A stretch of DNA of 24,026 bases from Anaerohalosphaeraceae bacterium (GCA_030671565.1 DAOVIC010000003.1:1-24026), one strand, 5' to 3'; positions 9,101 to 17,265 are shown, counted from the first letter of the stretch. A program made the numbers and translations. The notes: generated by a model from the letters alone, not told the origin.

Positions 9101-10365
9101 CTGGCCCGGGCCAAAAGTAATTCCAGCCGCTGGTTGTCAGCCTTGCTTAAATGTACCGCATATTCCTGCGTCGCAGTTTGAAGAGAATTCTTCGCCTGGA
9201 AATACATGCCGCCTTTGTATTGTTCCATACCCTGGGCGATCGCATCGAGCCCTTTTTGACGCAACTGTTGTGACTTGTCTACAAGGTCGAGGTATTCGCC
9301 GGCAGACAAATCGTTGACAGTTGCCTCGATACCGGAAAGGGCAACATCCTGAAACCCACTGCGTGCCTTATCAAGTTCTCCGGCCTCATAGTATTCAACG
9401 CTTTGCTCGAGCAAAGCGTGAACCTGCATTTTAAGAGCTTCGTATTTTTTAGCCAAATTGCTGGTATCGGAATTAACGACATCTGTTTGCTGGCTTGTTT
9501 GATTCGGTAAAGAAGATGCATTCACCTCAGAGCCAGTAAATGCGGCCTCTGGAACAGCTTGTGGTTGAACAAATTGAGGCTGGGACTGAGATACAGGTTC
9601 TGCCTGACCGGTATCTGCTACAGCCTGTTCACTTTCGATCCGACTAAGTATCGCTGCAAGCTTATCGGCCTCCGAAGATGCTGCAGGCAATGTCTCATAG
9701 GAACCAGCCACTGTAGCAGCGGCTTTGGCGGCGTCTATCGCCATTATGTAATCCTGCGGCAGCATTTTGCCCTTGGCGCGAACAGAAACGCCTGAGCTAA
9801 CAACCAGCTTAAAGCCCGCTCGGGCTCGATCCAGACGCCCGTCATTATATGACTTGACACTATTTGAGAAAAGATCCTGCATCTCGTTGCTATAGGACGC
9901 GGCACCCTGATCGACCTGCTGGATACCTGTAATAACCTGTCTGCGTTCACCTTCCCGAAGAACTTCGCTGTCCTTGATGGCTTCGAGTCTCTCCCTGGCC
10001 TCGCTGTACTGGCGATTCTCCGATAGCTCATCGCTTTGTTGAAGCACTTCAGCGATCTGCTGCCTGTCTTCCATATTGGCGCGTACCTCGACCAGCATAT
10101 CGTCCAGTTCCTTGCTGGTGCCGGATGTAAGGTATGAACCGCATTCTGAAATCGTATAAATTAAGTTGGTCTCAGCTTCGCGGTAAAGATTGCGACTCAT
10201 CTGCTCTTTGGCAATCTTCATGTTCCAGGCAGCTTTTTGACGCTTTGCCTGCTGTTTGTTCACTGTCTGGGCGAATAGTACCTGCAAAGACAGGACAAAA
10301 ACGACCACTAAAACCAAGAAGTACCTAAACCCGGACTGCACCGGTGACACGCTAATCTGTCGCAC
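6196..10365 (-). CDS. Giant secretin (type II/III secretion or type IV pilus outer-membrane channel family)
   Basis: At 1389 residues this is far longer than typical secretins (about 600-750). A signal peptide or anchor occupies about 14-33, cleavable near FAQ. Residues about 49-546 are helical, TPR-like and internally duplicated. About 640-760 is charged helix. About 805-905 resembles the STN/N-domain region found before secretins. Residues 929-1003 are almost only Gly, Met and Ser. The C-terminal secretin domain (about 1085-1370) carries the family hallmark VPVLSKIPILGRLFSN (1335-1350) and a RVIVPDKGTILLGGL segment. Such proteins form multimeric outer-membrane channels. No other secretion or pilus gene is nearby, so the system it serves is unknown. 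The start is GTG (10363-10365), chosen because GGAG lies seven bases upstream and the signal peptide follows; the ATG eight bases further upstream is out of frame and stops quickly. The gene has its own promoter and terminator. Confidence 0.9.
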   Translation of the reverse strand: MRQISVSPVQSGFRYFLVLVVVFVLSLQVLFAQTVNKQQAKRQKAAWNMKIAKEQMSRNLYREAETNLIYTISECGSYLTSGTSKELDDMLVEVRANMEDRQQIAEVLQQSDELSENRQYSEARERLEAIKDSEVLREGERRQVITGIQQVDQGAASYSNEMQDLFSNSVKSYNDGRLDRARAGFKLVVSSGVSVRAKGKMLPQDYIMAIDAAKAAATVAGSYETLPAASSEADKLAAILSRIESEQAVADTGQAEPVSQSQPQFVQPQAVPEAAFTGSEVNASSLPNQTSQQTDVVNSDTSNLAKKYEALKMQVHALLEQSVEYYEAGELDKARSGFQDVALSGIEATVNDLSAGEYLDLVDKSQQLRQKGLDAIAQGMEQYKGGMYFQAKNSLQTATQEYAVHLSKADNQRLELLLARASEAVAAREKIASHLVASSQFKAEGKILEARESLEMIKDSEFLSDKERQQVFSVIAEFDVIAAEVKTEPEPVQGEIVNAFANSIALFNANKLSQSREGFVQVANSGMHVEIDGLTAEGYLARIDQALVRETIAPPVALQPELSRDPQESSYVAQVQSQRNRVISYVAAVVTNATAKATEAFGKSDFAAAVNELSPAFSAIETHQMVLGAQQHEAYKGKLGSIREQIKEGQRKFDDQRRVETEIESKQLAVKLRDDVQQQREQAIVNLFEGADAFQTEHKYEEALGQIERILLIEPSNKRAISRRIQLMDTIRWRRILDAEKETNREELKLLTKAAEEDRPYSNAITFLGANDIEAPRDWKDLTANRKKDEWGGRSSADEVIYKQLEEQVDMSQFSDDMPFYEAIDILRNSVEPPLPLTVMWKDLSENAFIEKEEPIGISFGDSIINISLKTGLEQILQAVGGGLTEIDYAVKEGVVTVATKESLPDTLIMETYDVAQLVSEPMMNSMMGGGGGGRGGMSGGMGGGMGGMSGGMGGMSGGMGGMSGGMGGMSGGMGGGMGGMSGGMGGGGMSGGMGGGMGGMMGGSKLYELIYNIREIEPDSWSEDTGGFGNNRGSRGSTRSTSTDEEDEGKGRIRPFGQTRLIVWQTAEVHEQIRELIDRMSDLSDNQVSIEARFIIVNEHFLQDIGIQTNITRLKIGGGFDEIISVAQGSHTFAQAANSGVPGSIGSAGIDNPALNFGLSYGGVLDDLAVNFVIKATNAHANARTLTAPKLTVISGESANISVMTEHDYISNASVATSSSITADGSTTIGGNSYVDHEISTVDSGIQMMIVPTITLDKKYVILSINTSLSDVRFASGLTDKTVAVVDGEALKLNFDVPESEETNIETRVIVPDKGTILLGGLTLSALQEKEMGVPVLSKIPILGRLFSNRSEVKDKQILLVLVRPTIILKDEAEADAIAAISEEVPRY
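7354..7581 (-). repeat. In-gene tandem repeat encoding a Gly/Met-rich tract in the secretin
   Basis: About 228 bp encode secretin residues 929-1003, built from repeats of GGMGGMS and GGMGGG with only Gly, Met, Ser and one Arg. The DNA is an imperfect array of 9- to 21-bp units rich in ATG and GGC/GGT codons on the minus strand. Such an array is prone to slippage and may vary in length between strains while staying in frame. It sits between the STN-like region and the secretin core. Confidence 0.93.
8728..10221 (-). repeat. Duplicated segment in the secretin N-terminal region
   Basis: Residues 49-213 and 374-546 of the secretin are divergent copies of one composite unit, with an extra copy of its last third at 318-365. 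The best-preserved part pairs EARERLEAIKDSEVL (122-136) with EARESLEMIKDSEFL (449-463). The last third appears three times: NSVKSYNDGRLDRARAGF (168-185), QSVEYYEAGELDKARSGF (321-338) and NSIALFNANKLSQSREGF (502-519). The pattern resembles TPR-like helical hairpins. The copies are recognised at protein level only; the nucleotide sequences have diverged. Confidence 0.8.
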
Positions 10366-10446
10366 CTTTCATCTCCAATACAAATAAATTATGACGGATA
10401 CCTATACACAAATGCCGTCGATGTGACTACGTTTGATAGATCCGCC

Positions 10447-10475
10447 AGTATACACACAAAACCGCTGTTTTTCAA
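10447..10475 (-). promoter_or_regulatory. Sigma-70-type promoter for the secretin gene
   Basis: On the minus strand TTGAAA (10470-10475) and TATACT (10447-10452) are separated by exactly 17 bp. The predicted transcript starts near 10440 and has a leader of about 75 nt before the GTG start. Both boxes are close to consensus, making this one of the better promoters in the window. Confidence 0.65.
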
Positions 10476-10503
10476 GGAAATTCCGTTTCCGGCAATCTCA
10501 CTA

Positions 10504-10532
10504 TTGCAATGAGTATCGGCAAAGACTATAGT
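10504..10532 (+). promoter_or_regulatory. Sigma-70-type promoter for tsaB
   Basis: TTGCAA (10504-10509) and TATAGT (10527-10532) are separated by 17 bp. Transcription would start near 10539, about 53 nt before the preferred tsaB start. It is back to back with the secretin promoter, the two -35 boxes lying 28 bp apart, so the two genes are divergently transcribed from adjacent but separate promoters. Confidence 0.6.
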
Positions 10533-10591
10533 TCGCCTTGTGCAAATGTACGTACAAAATGATGATTAGGTTTGCAAAAAATTGGGTTAAG

Positions 10592-11329
10592 ATGGATAAA
10601 ATGCAAGAAAAAGCACTCATACTAACACTGGAAACCACAGGCAGAGCTGGATCTGTGGGGTTGGGCGAAGAAAAAAAAATATTTATTGAGAAAAATTTTT
10701 CCGCTCCAATGCGGCACAGCGCGGAGCTTTTTTCAGGCATTGAGTCCGCTCTAGAGGAAGCAGGACGCCATAGAAACCAGATTTCTGATATTTACATTAA
10801 CAATGGGCCAGGCAGCTTTACAGGGATACGAATCGCTGTAACATTTGCAAAAATGATGGCCCTGGCTGACCCCAAAATCAGGCTTTTGGCAGCCAAAAGC
10901 AGCGATGTTGTCCTGGAAAACGCGATTTCCTTTTCTAAATCCTCCAATACGGAAATCAGCCGCGTAGCAACAATTATTGACGCAAAACGCAGGCATTTCT
11001 TCGTTGCTGTCTTCGAAAAACAAGGCGATCAGTGGGTAAAAACAGTTCAAGACTGCCTGATGAAGGCTTCTGACTTCGTGAAACGCTTTTCCGGAGGCGA
11101 TCAACCCATATGGCTGCTCGGTGAGGGCCTTGTTTATTATAAGGATGATTTTAACGCAAAGGGGATTGAATTTATCGGTCCTGACTTTTGGCCTGCTCGC
11201 GCAAACGGCGTTTTTAACGCTGGCAGGCGGGTTTTATTGGCTGATCGCTTTGAGGACCCTCAGAAGCTAATTCCCTTCTATCTGCGAAGACCCGAAGCAA
11301 TGGAAAGACTTCAGCAGCGATCTGATTGA
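10592..11329 (+). CDS. tsaB: tRNA threonylcarbamoyladenosine biosynthesis protein TsaB
   Basis: TsaB is the scaffold partner of TsaD in the complex that transfers threonylcarbamoyl to A37 of ANN-decoding tRNAs. The family signature NNGPGSFTGIRIAV lies at about residues 70-83, preceded by the N-terminal ILTLETTGRAGSVGL strand-turn region of the ASKHA fold and by RHSAELF at 41-47. The length of 245 residues from the chosen start fits the family (about 220-240). The reading frame opens earlier, at 10538, but those 18 extra codons fall on the predicted transcription start and do not look like TsaB. ATG at 10592 or 10601 is more likely; neither has a strong ribosome-binding site. The partners tsaD and tsaE are not in this window. 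The groEL gene follows 275 bp downstream with its own candidate promoter. Confidence 0.88.
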   Translation: MDKMQEKALILTLETTGRAGSVGLGEEKKIFIEKNFSAPMRHSAELFSGIESALEEAGRHRNQISDIYINNGPGSFTGIRIAVTFAKMMALADPKIRLLAAKSSDVVLENAISFSKSSNTEISRVATIIDAKRRHFFVAVFEKQGDQWVKTVQDCLMKASDFVKRFSGGDQPIWLLGEGLVYYKDDFNAKGIEFIGPDFWPARANGVFNAGRRVLLADRFEDPQKLIPFYLRRPEAMERLQQRSD

Positions 11330-11604
11330 GTCACCGCTTCTGTGATCGGTCTGTCAACTTGACGCTATTGGCGGGACATGGCAAAGTCATATTTGGCAGT
11401 CACATAGAGGGGAAGGGCTTTTTGCGACAGTATTTTAGTTCACATAAACCCTTTGCCAGAATCGCTTTATGTCACCCATCCCATCTCAACACAGAACCTA
11501 TGTCCGCTTTGGTATCTGTTTTGCAATAGAGAGTAAGTACTGAGTAATGTGATCTCAATAAAGTAAAGTTTGTGTTTATTTATATTTAAGGAGTAATAAC
11601 GATC
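11330..11604. other. groE upstream region
   Basis: This 275-bp stretch between tsaB and groEL1 contains no credible gene. A 67-codon TTG-initiated ORF overlaps the tsaB stop but has no domain or homology feature. No CIRCE element (TTAGCACTC-N9-GAGTGCTAA) is present, so HrcA control by the standard operator is not indicated. A candidate promoter and an overlapping inverted repeat lie near the 3' end. Confidence 0.5.
11521..11550 (+). promoter_or_regulatory. groEL: Candidate promoter of the groEL1-groES-groEL2 cluster
   Basis: TTGCAA (11521-11526) and TAATGT (11545-11550) are spaced 18 bp and lie about 55 bp before the groEL1 start. No sigma-32-like -35/-10 pair was found. The -10 falls inside the spacer of an imperfect inverted repeat, TACTGAG (11538-11544) / CTCAATA (11554-11560), a good position for a repressor site. 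Confidence 0.42.
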
Positions 11605-13323
11605 ATGGCAGTAAAAGACTTGGCATTTGAATCGGATGCACGCGCTGCATTGCTTGCCGGGGTAGAAAAGCTGGCTAGTGCAGTGAAATCTACGCTTGGA
11701 CCGCGTGGCCGTAACGCAATCATCGACAAGGGCTGGGGAGGTCCGACAGTCACAAAAGATGGCGTAACGGTGGCAGAAGAGATCGATTTGGTGGACAAAA
11801 CCGAGAATCTCGGGGCCAAACTGGTCAAAGAAGCCGCCAGTAAAACCTCAAAGGTCGCAGGTGACGGAACAACTACCGCAACCGTGCTGACAGAAGCTAT
11901 GTTTAAAGAAGCATACCGCAATCTGGCAGCCGGAGCAGACGCGATGGCATTAAACCGGGGCTTCCAAAAAGCCGTAAAAGTAGCGGTTACGGAGCTGGGG
12001 AAGCTGGCAAAACCCGTCGATATAACGAAAAAAGACGACATCGTCAATGTTGCTGCGATATCAGCCAATAACGACCTCGAGATAGGCAAGAAAATGGCTG
12101 AGGCCTTCATGCGTGTCGGAAACGATGGCGTTATCACCGTTGAAGAAGGAAAAAGCATCGACACGACAGTTGAGTACGTCGAAGGCATGCAGTTTGACCG
12201 CGGATACCTTTCGCCGCATTTCGTAACCAACCCTGATAACATGCTTTGTGAACTGAGCAAGCCTTACATTCTTGTCTATGAAGACAAGATCAGCAATATC
12301 GCAAAGATCGTCCCGCTGTTGGAAGCCTGTGCAAAAGCAAAACGTCCCCTCCTTATTATAGCTGAGGATGTCGAAGGCGAAGCACTTGCCACATTGGTAG
12401 TCAACAAACTTCGCGGTGTCCTCGAAGTCGCAGCCGTCAAGGCTCCCGGTTACGGTGACCGCAGGAAAGCAATGCTCGAAGACCTTGCGATCCTGACAGG
12501 CGCCCAGCCGATCTTCAAGGATCTCGGTATCGAACTTGATAAGGTCACGCTTGAGCATCTCGGTCAGGCAAGGAAGATCACTATCGACGGCGACAACACG
12601 ATCATCGTCGAAGGTATCGGAAACGACCCCGCAATAAAGGGACGAATAGCCCAGATTCGCAGTGAGTTGGAAACAACCACCAGCGATTATGACCGTGAAA
12701 AGCTCCAGGAAAGACTTGCCAAACTGACAGGCGGCGTTGCACAGATCAATGTCGGTGCTGCAAGTGAAGCTGAAATGAAAGAAAAGAAAGCCAGGATCGA
12801 AGATGCACTTCACGCAACACGTGCAGCCCTTGAAGAAGGTATCGTTCCCGGCGGCGGAGTTGCCCTTGTCCGATGCATCAAAGCAGTCAAGACAGTTAAG
12901 CTCAAAGGCGACGAAAAGACAGGTGCAGAGATCGTAGCCAACGCCCTTAAGATGCCGTGTTACCACATCGCCGCAAACGCAGGCGCTATCGGCAATATCG
13001 TCGTAAACAAAGTCGCAGAAGGCCAGGCAGGTTTCGGATACAACGCCGACAAGGATAAGTATGAAGACCTCGTCGAAGCCGGTGTCATCGACCCCGTAAA
13101 AGTAACCCGTACCGCTTTGCAGAACAGTGCAAGCGTCGCAGGACTGCTGCTGACAACTGACTGTGTTGTTTCGGAAAAACCAACTCCAAATGCTCCCGCA
13201 GGTGCCGGCGAAATGCCAGGCGGAATGGGCGGAATGCCAGGCGGCATGGGTGGTATGCCCGGCATGGGCGGCATGGGCGGAATGGGTGGCATGCCCGGCA
13301 TGGGCGGAATGCCAATGATGTAA
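11605..13323 (+). CDS. groEL: Chaperonin GroEL, copy 1, with a long Gly/Met-rich C-terminal tail
   Basis: GroEL forms the double-ring ATP-driven cytoplasmic folding chamber capped by GroES. Conserved ATPase features are intact: LGPRGRNAI (31-39), [11 protein letters not shown] (50-60, Asp52) and [10 protein letters not shown] (86-95, Asp87), plus [12 protein letters not shown] later. The length is 572 residues against about 540-550 normally. The difference is the tail: residues 537-572 are 36 residues with 13 Met plus Gly and Pro, compared with the 13-residue GGM tail of E. coli GroEL. GroEL tails project into the chamber floor and affect folding. The start has GGAG upstream. It precedes groES rather than following it, and differs clearly from the second groEL downstream. 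It may be the specialised or the main chaperonin; sequence alone does not decide. Confidence 0.96.
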   Translation: MAVKDLAFESDARAALLAGVEKLASAVKSTLGPRGRNAIIDKGWGGPTVTKDGVTVAEEIDLVDKTENLGAKLVKEAASKTSKVAGDGTTTATVLTEAMFKEAYRNLAAGADAMALNRGFQKAVKVAVTELGKLAKPVDITKKDDIVNVAAISANNDLEIGKKMAEAFMRVGNDGVITVEEGKSIDTTVEYVEGMQFDRGYLSPHFVTNPDNMLCELSKPYILVYEDKISNIAKIVPLLEACAKAKRPLLIIAEDVEGEALATLVVNKLRGVLEVAAVKAPGYGDRRKAMLEDLAILTGAQPIFKDLGIELDKVTLEHLGQARKITIDGDNTIIVEGIGNDPAIKGRIAQIRSELETTTSDYDREKLQERLAKLTGGVAQINVGAASEAEMKEKKARIEDALHATRAALEEGIVPGGGVALVRCIKAVKTVKLKGDEKTGAEIVANALKMPCYHIAANAGAIGNIVVNKVAEGQAGFGYNADKDKYEDLVEAGVIDPVKVTRTALQNSASVAGLLLTTDCVVSEKPTPNAPAGAGEMPGGMGGMPGGMGGMPGMGGMGGMGGMPGMGGMPMM

Positions 13324-13391
13324 GCCCTCACCGTGCAACACGAATAATATAATAGACTGATTAATATTTTGAAAGACATACAGGAGTAATT

Positions 13392-13682
13392 ATGAAACTG
13401 AAACCTTTGGAAGATAGAATAGTCGTAAAACCAAACGAAGCAGAAACAAAAACATCCGGCGGTATCGTGCTGCCTGATTCCGCAAAAGAAAAACCCCTCA
13501 TGGGTAAAGTTATCGCAGTAGGCCCCGGCAGAATGCTGGATAACGGAAAATGCGGCGGAATGTCGGTTAAGAAGAACGATGTCGTGCTGTTCGGAAAATA
13601 CGGCGGAAGCGATGTTGAGATCGACGGAACCGAATACAAGATCCTACGCGAAAGTGAACTCCTTGGGATCGTTGAAAAATAA
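13392..13682 (+). CDS. groES: Co-chaperonin GroES
   Basis: GroES is the heptameric lid of the GroEL chamber. The 96 residues match the family length. It begins MKLKPLEDRIVVKP, has a mobile-loop region with TSGGIVLPDSAKEKP (about 21-35), the GKVIAVGPG strand-turn (about 38-46) and DVVLFGKYGG, and ends ELLGIVEK. The ribosome-binding site AGGAG is well placed. It lies 68 bp after groEL1 and 41 bp before groEL2, so this single co-chaperonin probably serves both. The GroEL-contacting hydrophobic triplet IVL in the mobile loop is intact. Confidence 0.97.
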   Translation: MKLKPLEDRIVVKPNEAETKTSGGIVLPDSAKEKPLMGKVIAVGPGRMLDNGKCGGMSVKKNDVVLFGKYGGSDVEIDGTEYKILRESELLGIVEK

Positions 13683-13694
13683 AACTTTTTATCA

Positions 13695-13713
13695 GGCAAA
13701 TAATTGCCGGAGG
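13695..13713 (+). promoter_or_regulatory. groEL: Small hairpin next to the groEL2 ribosome-binding site
   Basis: GGCAA (13695-13699) and TTGCC (13704-13708) form a 5-bp stem with an ATAA loop, directly abutting the strong Shine-Dalgarno GGAGG (13709-13713) ten bases before the groEL2 start. It could tune translation of the second chaperonin relative to GroES or protect an mRNA end. The stem is short and may be incidental. Confidence 0.3.
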
Positions 13714-13723
13714 TAAATAAAAA

Positions 13724-15343
13724 ATGGCAAAGCAAATGATGTTTGACGAGGCAGCACGAGCTCAGCTTAAAGAAGGTCTGAGCCAACTGGCCTCGGCAGT
13801 AAAAGTTACAATGGGACCGACAGGCAAAAACGTTTTACTCCAGAAGAGTTTCGGTTCGCCAAAGGTCACCAAAGACGGCGTCTCGGTCAGTAAGGAAATC
13901 GAACTACCAGAAGCCTTCAAAAATATGGGTGCAAAGATGGTCAACGAAGTCGCCAGCAAAACAAGCGACATCGTAGGTGACGGTACGACAACGGCAACGG
14001 TACTTGCAGAGGCGATCTACACAGAAGGCCTAAAGCACATCGCAGCCGGCATTAACCCCGTCGCGGTCCAGCGCGGTATAAACAAAGCCGCCGCCGATGC
14101 CATCAAGTACATCGAATCGACAAGCAAGGAATGTAAAAAGCACGCCGACATCGCAAAGGTCGGCGCCATCAGTGCAAACAACAATCCTGAGGTCGGCGAA
14201 ATTCTCGCGTCGGCTATGGACAAAGTGGGCACCGAAGGTGTTATCGAAATCGAAGAAGGCAAGGGACTTGAAACAGAGCTTGTCGTCGTAGAAGGCATGC
14301 AGTTCGACAAGGGATATATTTCCCCGTACTTCATGACAGACGCCGAAGCCTTAGAGGCGGTACTTGAAGACTGTTACATCCTGATCCATGAACAGAAAAT
14401 AGCGAGCGTTCGCGAGATGGTGCCGCTGCTCGAAAAAACAGCGGGCGTAGGCGCACCTTTGCTCATCATCGCAGAAGATATCGAAGGCGAAGCACTGGCA
14501 GCTTTGGTCATCAACCGCCTTCAGGGCGTTTTGAAGATATGTGCGGTCAAGGCTCCGGGCTTTGGCGATCGCAGAAAAGCGATGCTCCAGGATATCGCGA
14601 TTTTGACAGGCGGCGAAGTGATCACCGAAGACCTCGGTATCAAGCTCGAAACAGTCGAACTGTCACAACTCGGTAAAGCCAAACGAATCGTCATCGGCAA
14701 GGACAACACGACGATCATCGAAGGCGAAGGAACCAAGGCAAGCATCAAGAAACGCTGTGAGCAGATACGCAACCAGATCGAAAAGACAACAAGCGAATAT
14801 GACAAGGAAAAGCTGCAGGAAAGACTTGCCAAGCTTACAGGCGGAGTTGCGGTCATTAAAGCCGGCGCTCCTACCGAAACGGAAATGAAAGAACGCAAGG
14901 ACCTGCTCGACGATGCTCTTCATGCAACTAAAGCAGCTGTCGAAGAAGGCGTTGTCGCAGGCGGCGGCGTAACATATCTTAGAGCTATCGAAGCCGTTCA
15001 AAAGAGCAGAAGCAAAGCCAGGGGCGACGAAAAGGTCGGCTATGATATTGTCGCAGATGCCCTTAAAGCCCCGACTCGCCAGATCGTCGATAACGGCGGC
15101 AGGGAAGAAGGCGATGTCATCGTTGCACAGCTCCTCGAAAAATCCGGAAGCCAGGGATACGATGCAGGCAAAGCCGAATTCGTCGATATGTTCAAGGCAG
15201 GAATTATCGACCCTGCCAAGGTCGCCAGGATCGCACTGCAAAACGCAGCTTCCGTATCCGGTCTGATGCTCACGACAAACGTTCTGATCGCGGATCTTAA
15301 AGATGACGAAGTAGAGAACGCAACACCTGGTGCTGTAATATAA
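13724..15343 (+). CDS. groEL: Chaperonin GroEL, copy 2, without a Gly/Met tail
   Basis: This second chaperonin has 539 residues. ATPase features are intact: [10 protein letters not shown] (30-39), [11 protein letters not shown] (50-60), [10 protein letters not shown] (86-95) and [13 protein letters not shown]. Apical residues such as [15 protein letters not shown] are conserved. It ends in acidic and polar residues, [13 protein letters not shown], with no GGM repeat at all, in sharp contrast to copy 1. Tail-less GroELs occur where a paralogue has specialised. The two copies also differ near the N-terminus (copy 1 [13 protein letters not shown], copy 2 [13 protein letters not shown]), so this is an old duplication or separate acquisition, not a recent tandem copy. 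Transcription probably continues from groES; the gene has its own strong GGAGG. Confidence 0.96.
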   Translation: MAKQMMFDEAARAQLKEGLSQLASAVKVTMGPTGKNVLLQKSFGSPKVTKDGVSVSKEIELPEAFKNMGAKMVNEVASKTSDIVGDGTTTATVLAEAIYTEGLKHIAAGINPVAVQRGINKAAADAIKYIESTSKECKKHADIAKVGAISANNNPEVGEILASAMDKVGTEGVIEIEEGKGLETELVVVEGMQFDKGYISPYFMTDAEALEAVLEDCYILIHEQKIASVREMVPLLEKTAGVGAPLLIIAEDIEGEALAALVINRLQGVLKICAVKAPGFGDRRKAMLQDIAILTGGEVITEDLGIKLETVELSQLGKAKRIVIGKDNTTIIEGEGTKASIKKRCEQIRNQIEKTTSEYDKEKLQERLAKLTGGVAVIKAGAPTETEMKERKDLLDDALHATKAAVEEGVVAGGGVTYLRAIEAVQKSRSKARGDEKVGYDIVADALKAPTRQIVDNGGREEGDVIVAQLLEKSGSQGYDAGKAEFVDMFKAGIIDPAKVARIALQNAASVSGLMLTTNVLIADLKDDEVENATPGAVI

Positions 15344-15507
15344 AAAAGGTCGCGGCCGTAAGAACCTGCCCTGAGCAAAGCCGAACGGACCGAAACCTTA
15401 TTTTTGCATTTTATTTTTTGGTTATTGAATTAGAATCAAGTCTGGTTTTGAATGGCGCGGATTAAATTCCGCTCCATTCTCTGCCTGACATTGACGGATG
15501 CTTATAA
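15344..15507. other. groEL2-dnaJ intergenic region with a weak terminator-like fold
   Basis: A possible stem of GGTC (15348-15351) with GACC (15388-15391), enclosing GCGGC/GCCG, is followed by T-rich sequence (TTATTTTTGC and a further T-run near 15413-15420). It could end or attenuate the groE transcript before dnaJ. The rest is AT-rich and may hold a dnaJ promoter, but no box pair is convincing. Confidence 0.3.
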
Positions 15508-16650
15508 ATGGTAAAAAGGGACTACTACGAAATTCTTGGAGTCGCAAAGAACGCCTCACAGGATAATATAAAACGCGCATACCGAAAGTTGGCGATGAAG
15601 TATCATCCCGACAAAAACCCCGGCGATAAAGAAGCCGAGGACAAGTTCAAAGAGTGCGCCGAGGCATACGAGGTACTCAGCGATCCTGAAAAACGCCAGC
15701 GGTACGACCAGTTCGGACACGACGGTCTGCGCGGAACAGGAATGCACGATTACTCGCACATGAACGTGCAGGACATTTTCAACATGTCCAATTTCGGCGA
15801 CATCTTCGAAGGTTTCTTCGGCGGACGACGCGGCGGCCGCAGAGCATCTGCCAACGCCCCAACTCGAGGATATGACCTTGAGACTACGATGGTAATGACG
15901 CTTGAGGAAATCGCAACCGGTGCGCAAAAAAACATCGAGTTTACACGTCAGGACATCTGCGAAAGCTGCACAGGAAAAGGTACCGCAAAAGGAAAAGCTC
16001 CGGTTACATGTTCGACATGCGGCGGAAGCGGGCAGGTACAAAAAGCGGGCCTCGGAGGTTTCTTCCAGATGGTCTCGACCTGTCCCCATTGCCAGGGTGC
16101 CGGAAAAGTCATCAAGGACCCATGCAGAAAATGCAGGGGAACAGGAACCGTACCGAAAAAGCGAACCGTCAATATCAAAGTGCCCCCAGGCGTCCATGAA
16201 GGACAGGGCATCCGTGTCGCAAACGAAGGCGAGCCGGGCAAAAACGGCGGACCGCGAGGCGACCTCTATTGCTATGTAAGGGTAAAAGCTCACGAGTTTC
16301 TAAATCGTGACGGAAATAACCTTATAGTAATAGTACCGATCAGTTTCACGCAGGCATCGCTGGGCGCTAAGATCGAAGTGCCAAGCCTGACCGGAACAAA
16401 ACAGTTGACTATCCCCGCAGGCACACAGTACGGAAACACTTTCAGGATCCGCGGCGAAGGCCTCCCCGACATCCGTTCAGGACGTAAGGGCGACGAACTT
16501 ATTCAGATAACGATCGAGATACCGCGGAATTTGACCGGTGACCAGAAAAATATACTGAAACAATTTGCTGAAACAGAAGACAACAGCGTCCTGCCGGAAA
16601 GCAGGGGCTTTTTTGACAAGCTGAAAAAACACTTTGGAAATAACGATTAG
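15508..16650 (+). CDS. dnaJ: Chaperone protein DnaJ (Hsp40, class I)
   Basis: DnaJ delivers substrates to DnaK and stimulates its ATPase. The J domain (about 4-69) contains HPD at 33-35. A Gly/Phe-rich region follows (about 95-112; [11 protein letters not shown]). The zinc-finger domain has four CxxCxGxG-type repeats: C151/C154, C168/C171, C192/C195 and C206/C209. The C-terminal beta domains include [13 protein letters not shown] and [17 protein letters not shown]. The length of 380 residues is normal. The start fits the canonical [13 protein letters not shown]-terminus; its ribosome-binding site is weak. It forms a pair with grpE 12 bp downstream. No dnaK is in the window. Confidence 0.97.
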   Translation: MVKRDYYEILGVAKNASQDNIKRAYRKLAMKYHPDKNPGDKEAEDKFKECAEAYEVLSDPEKRQRYDQFGHDGLRGTGMHDYSHMNVQDIFNMSNFGDIFEGFFGGRRGGRRASANAPTRGYDLETTMVMTLEEIATGAQKNIEFTRQDICESCTGKGTAKGKAPVTCSTCGGSGQVQKAGLGGFFQMVSTCPHCQGAGKVIKDPCRKCRGTGTVPKKRTVNIKVPPGVHEGQGIRVANEGEPGKNGGPRGDLYCYVRVKAHEFLNRDGNNLIVIVPISFTQASLGAKIEVPSLTGTKQLTIPAGTQYGNTFRIRGEGLPDIRSGRKGDELIQITIEIPRNLTGDQKNILKQFAETEDNSVLPESRGFFDKLKKHFGNND

Positions 16651-16662
16651 CAGGCAGTAAAG

Positions 16663-17265
16663 ATGAAATCTGAAGACAAAGAGAAACCTGAAGATAAAGA
16701 AATGAAAAAGCAAGGCGAGAAAAAGGGATCCGCAAAGCAGATCGAAAAGCTTGAAAAGCAGATCGAAACTCTTACGCAGGAAAAAGACGAACTCTTCGAA
16801 AAACTCCAGCGTGTAAGCGCAGAGTTCGTCAACTTCGAAAAGCGATCCGTCAAACAGATCGCAGAGTCGGTTGAGTACGAAAAGAGATCGATAATAAAAT
16901 CGCTGCTTCCTTCGCTGGATAATTTCGAACATGCCCTTGCCGGCGCAGCAGGCGCAGAATCCGTAGAAAAGGTCGTCGAAGGCGTCCAGCTTACATTCGA
17001 CCACATGCTCGACGCACTTAAGGCCCATGGAGTAGAACGAATCCTCGCAGCCGGTCAGCAGTTCGACCCGTCCCTGCACGAAGCTCTAATGCAGCGGCCG
17101 GAAGAGGACAAGGAAGACAACATCGTGCTCGAGGAATTCCAACGCGGATACACGATTAACGGACAGGTCGTAAGGCCTTCGAAAGTTATAGTGAACAAAC
17201 TCCCCGCGGAAGACGAAGTACCGACAGAACAAACAGAAGACAGCAACAATACCGAAGAAGAATAA
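16663..17265 (+). CDS. grpE: Nucleotide exchange factor GrpE
   Basis: GrpE dimers release ADP from DnaK. The protein has 200 residues: a Lys/Glu-rich N-terminus (1-25), a long coiled coil (about 25-90) with LQRVSAEFVNFEKRS, then DNFEHAL, and the C-terminal beta domain with FDPSLHEAL (about 144-152), GYTINGQVVRPSKVIVNK and an acidic tail. These are the usual family positions. It starts 12 bp after dnaJ with only a weak AGGCAG ribosome-binding site, so translation probably depends partly on dnaJ. The usual grpE-dnaK-dnaJ order is not followed. Confidence 0.94.
   Translation: MKSEDKEKPEDKEMKKQGEKKGSAKQIEKLEKQIETLTQEKDELFEKLQRVSAEFVNFEKRSVKQIAESVEYEKRSIIKSLLPSLDNFEHALAGAAGAESVEKVVEGVQLTFDHMLDALKAHGVERILAAGQQFDPSLHEALMQRPEEDKEDNIVLEEFQRGYTINGQVVRPSKVIVNKLPAEDEVPTEQTEDSNNTEEE

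Noticed and set aside
11326..11529. 67-codon TTG-initiated ORF overlapping the tsaB stop
   Set aside because: No ribosome-binding site, no recognisable motif, and it runs into the groE promoter region.
11330..11604. CIRCE operator before groEL
   Set aside because: I searched for TTAGCACTC and GAGTGCTAA arms and found neither; only an unrelated inverted repeat with the same spacer length is present.
12061..13341. Long minus-strand ORF (426 codons) across groEL1
   Set aside because: It is antisense to a certain gene, has odd Cys/His/Phe composition and no domain; it stays open because of the codon bias of groEL1.
15556..16293. Minus-strand ORF of 245 codons across dnaJ
   Set aside because: Antisense shadow of a well-supported dnaJ; no family features.
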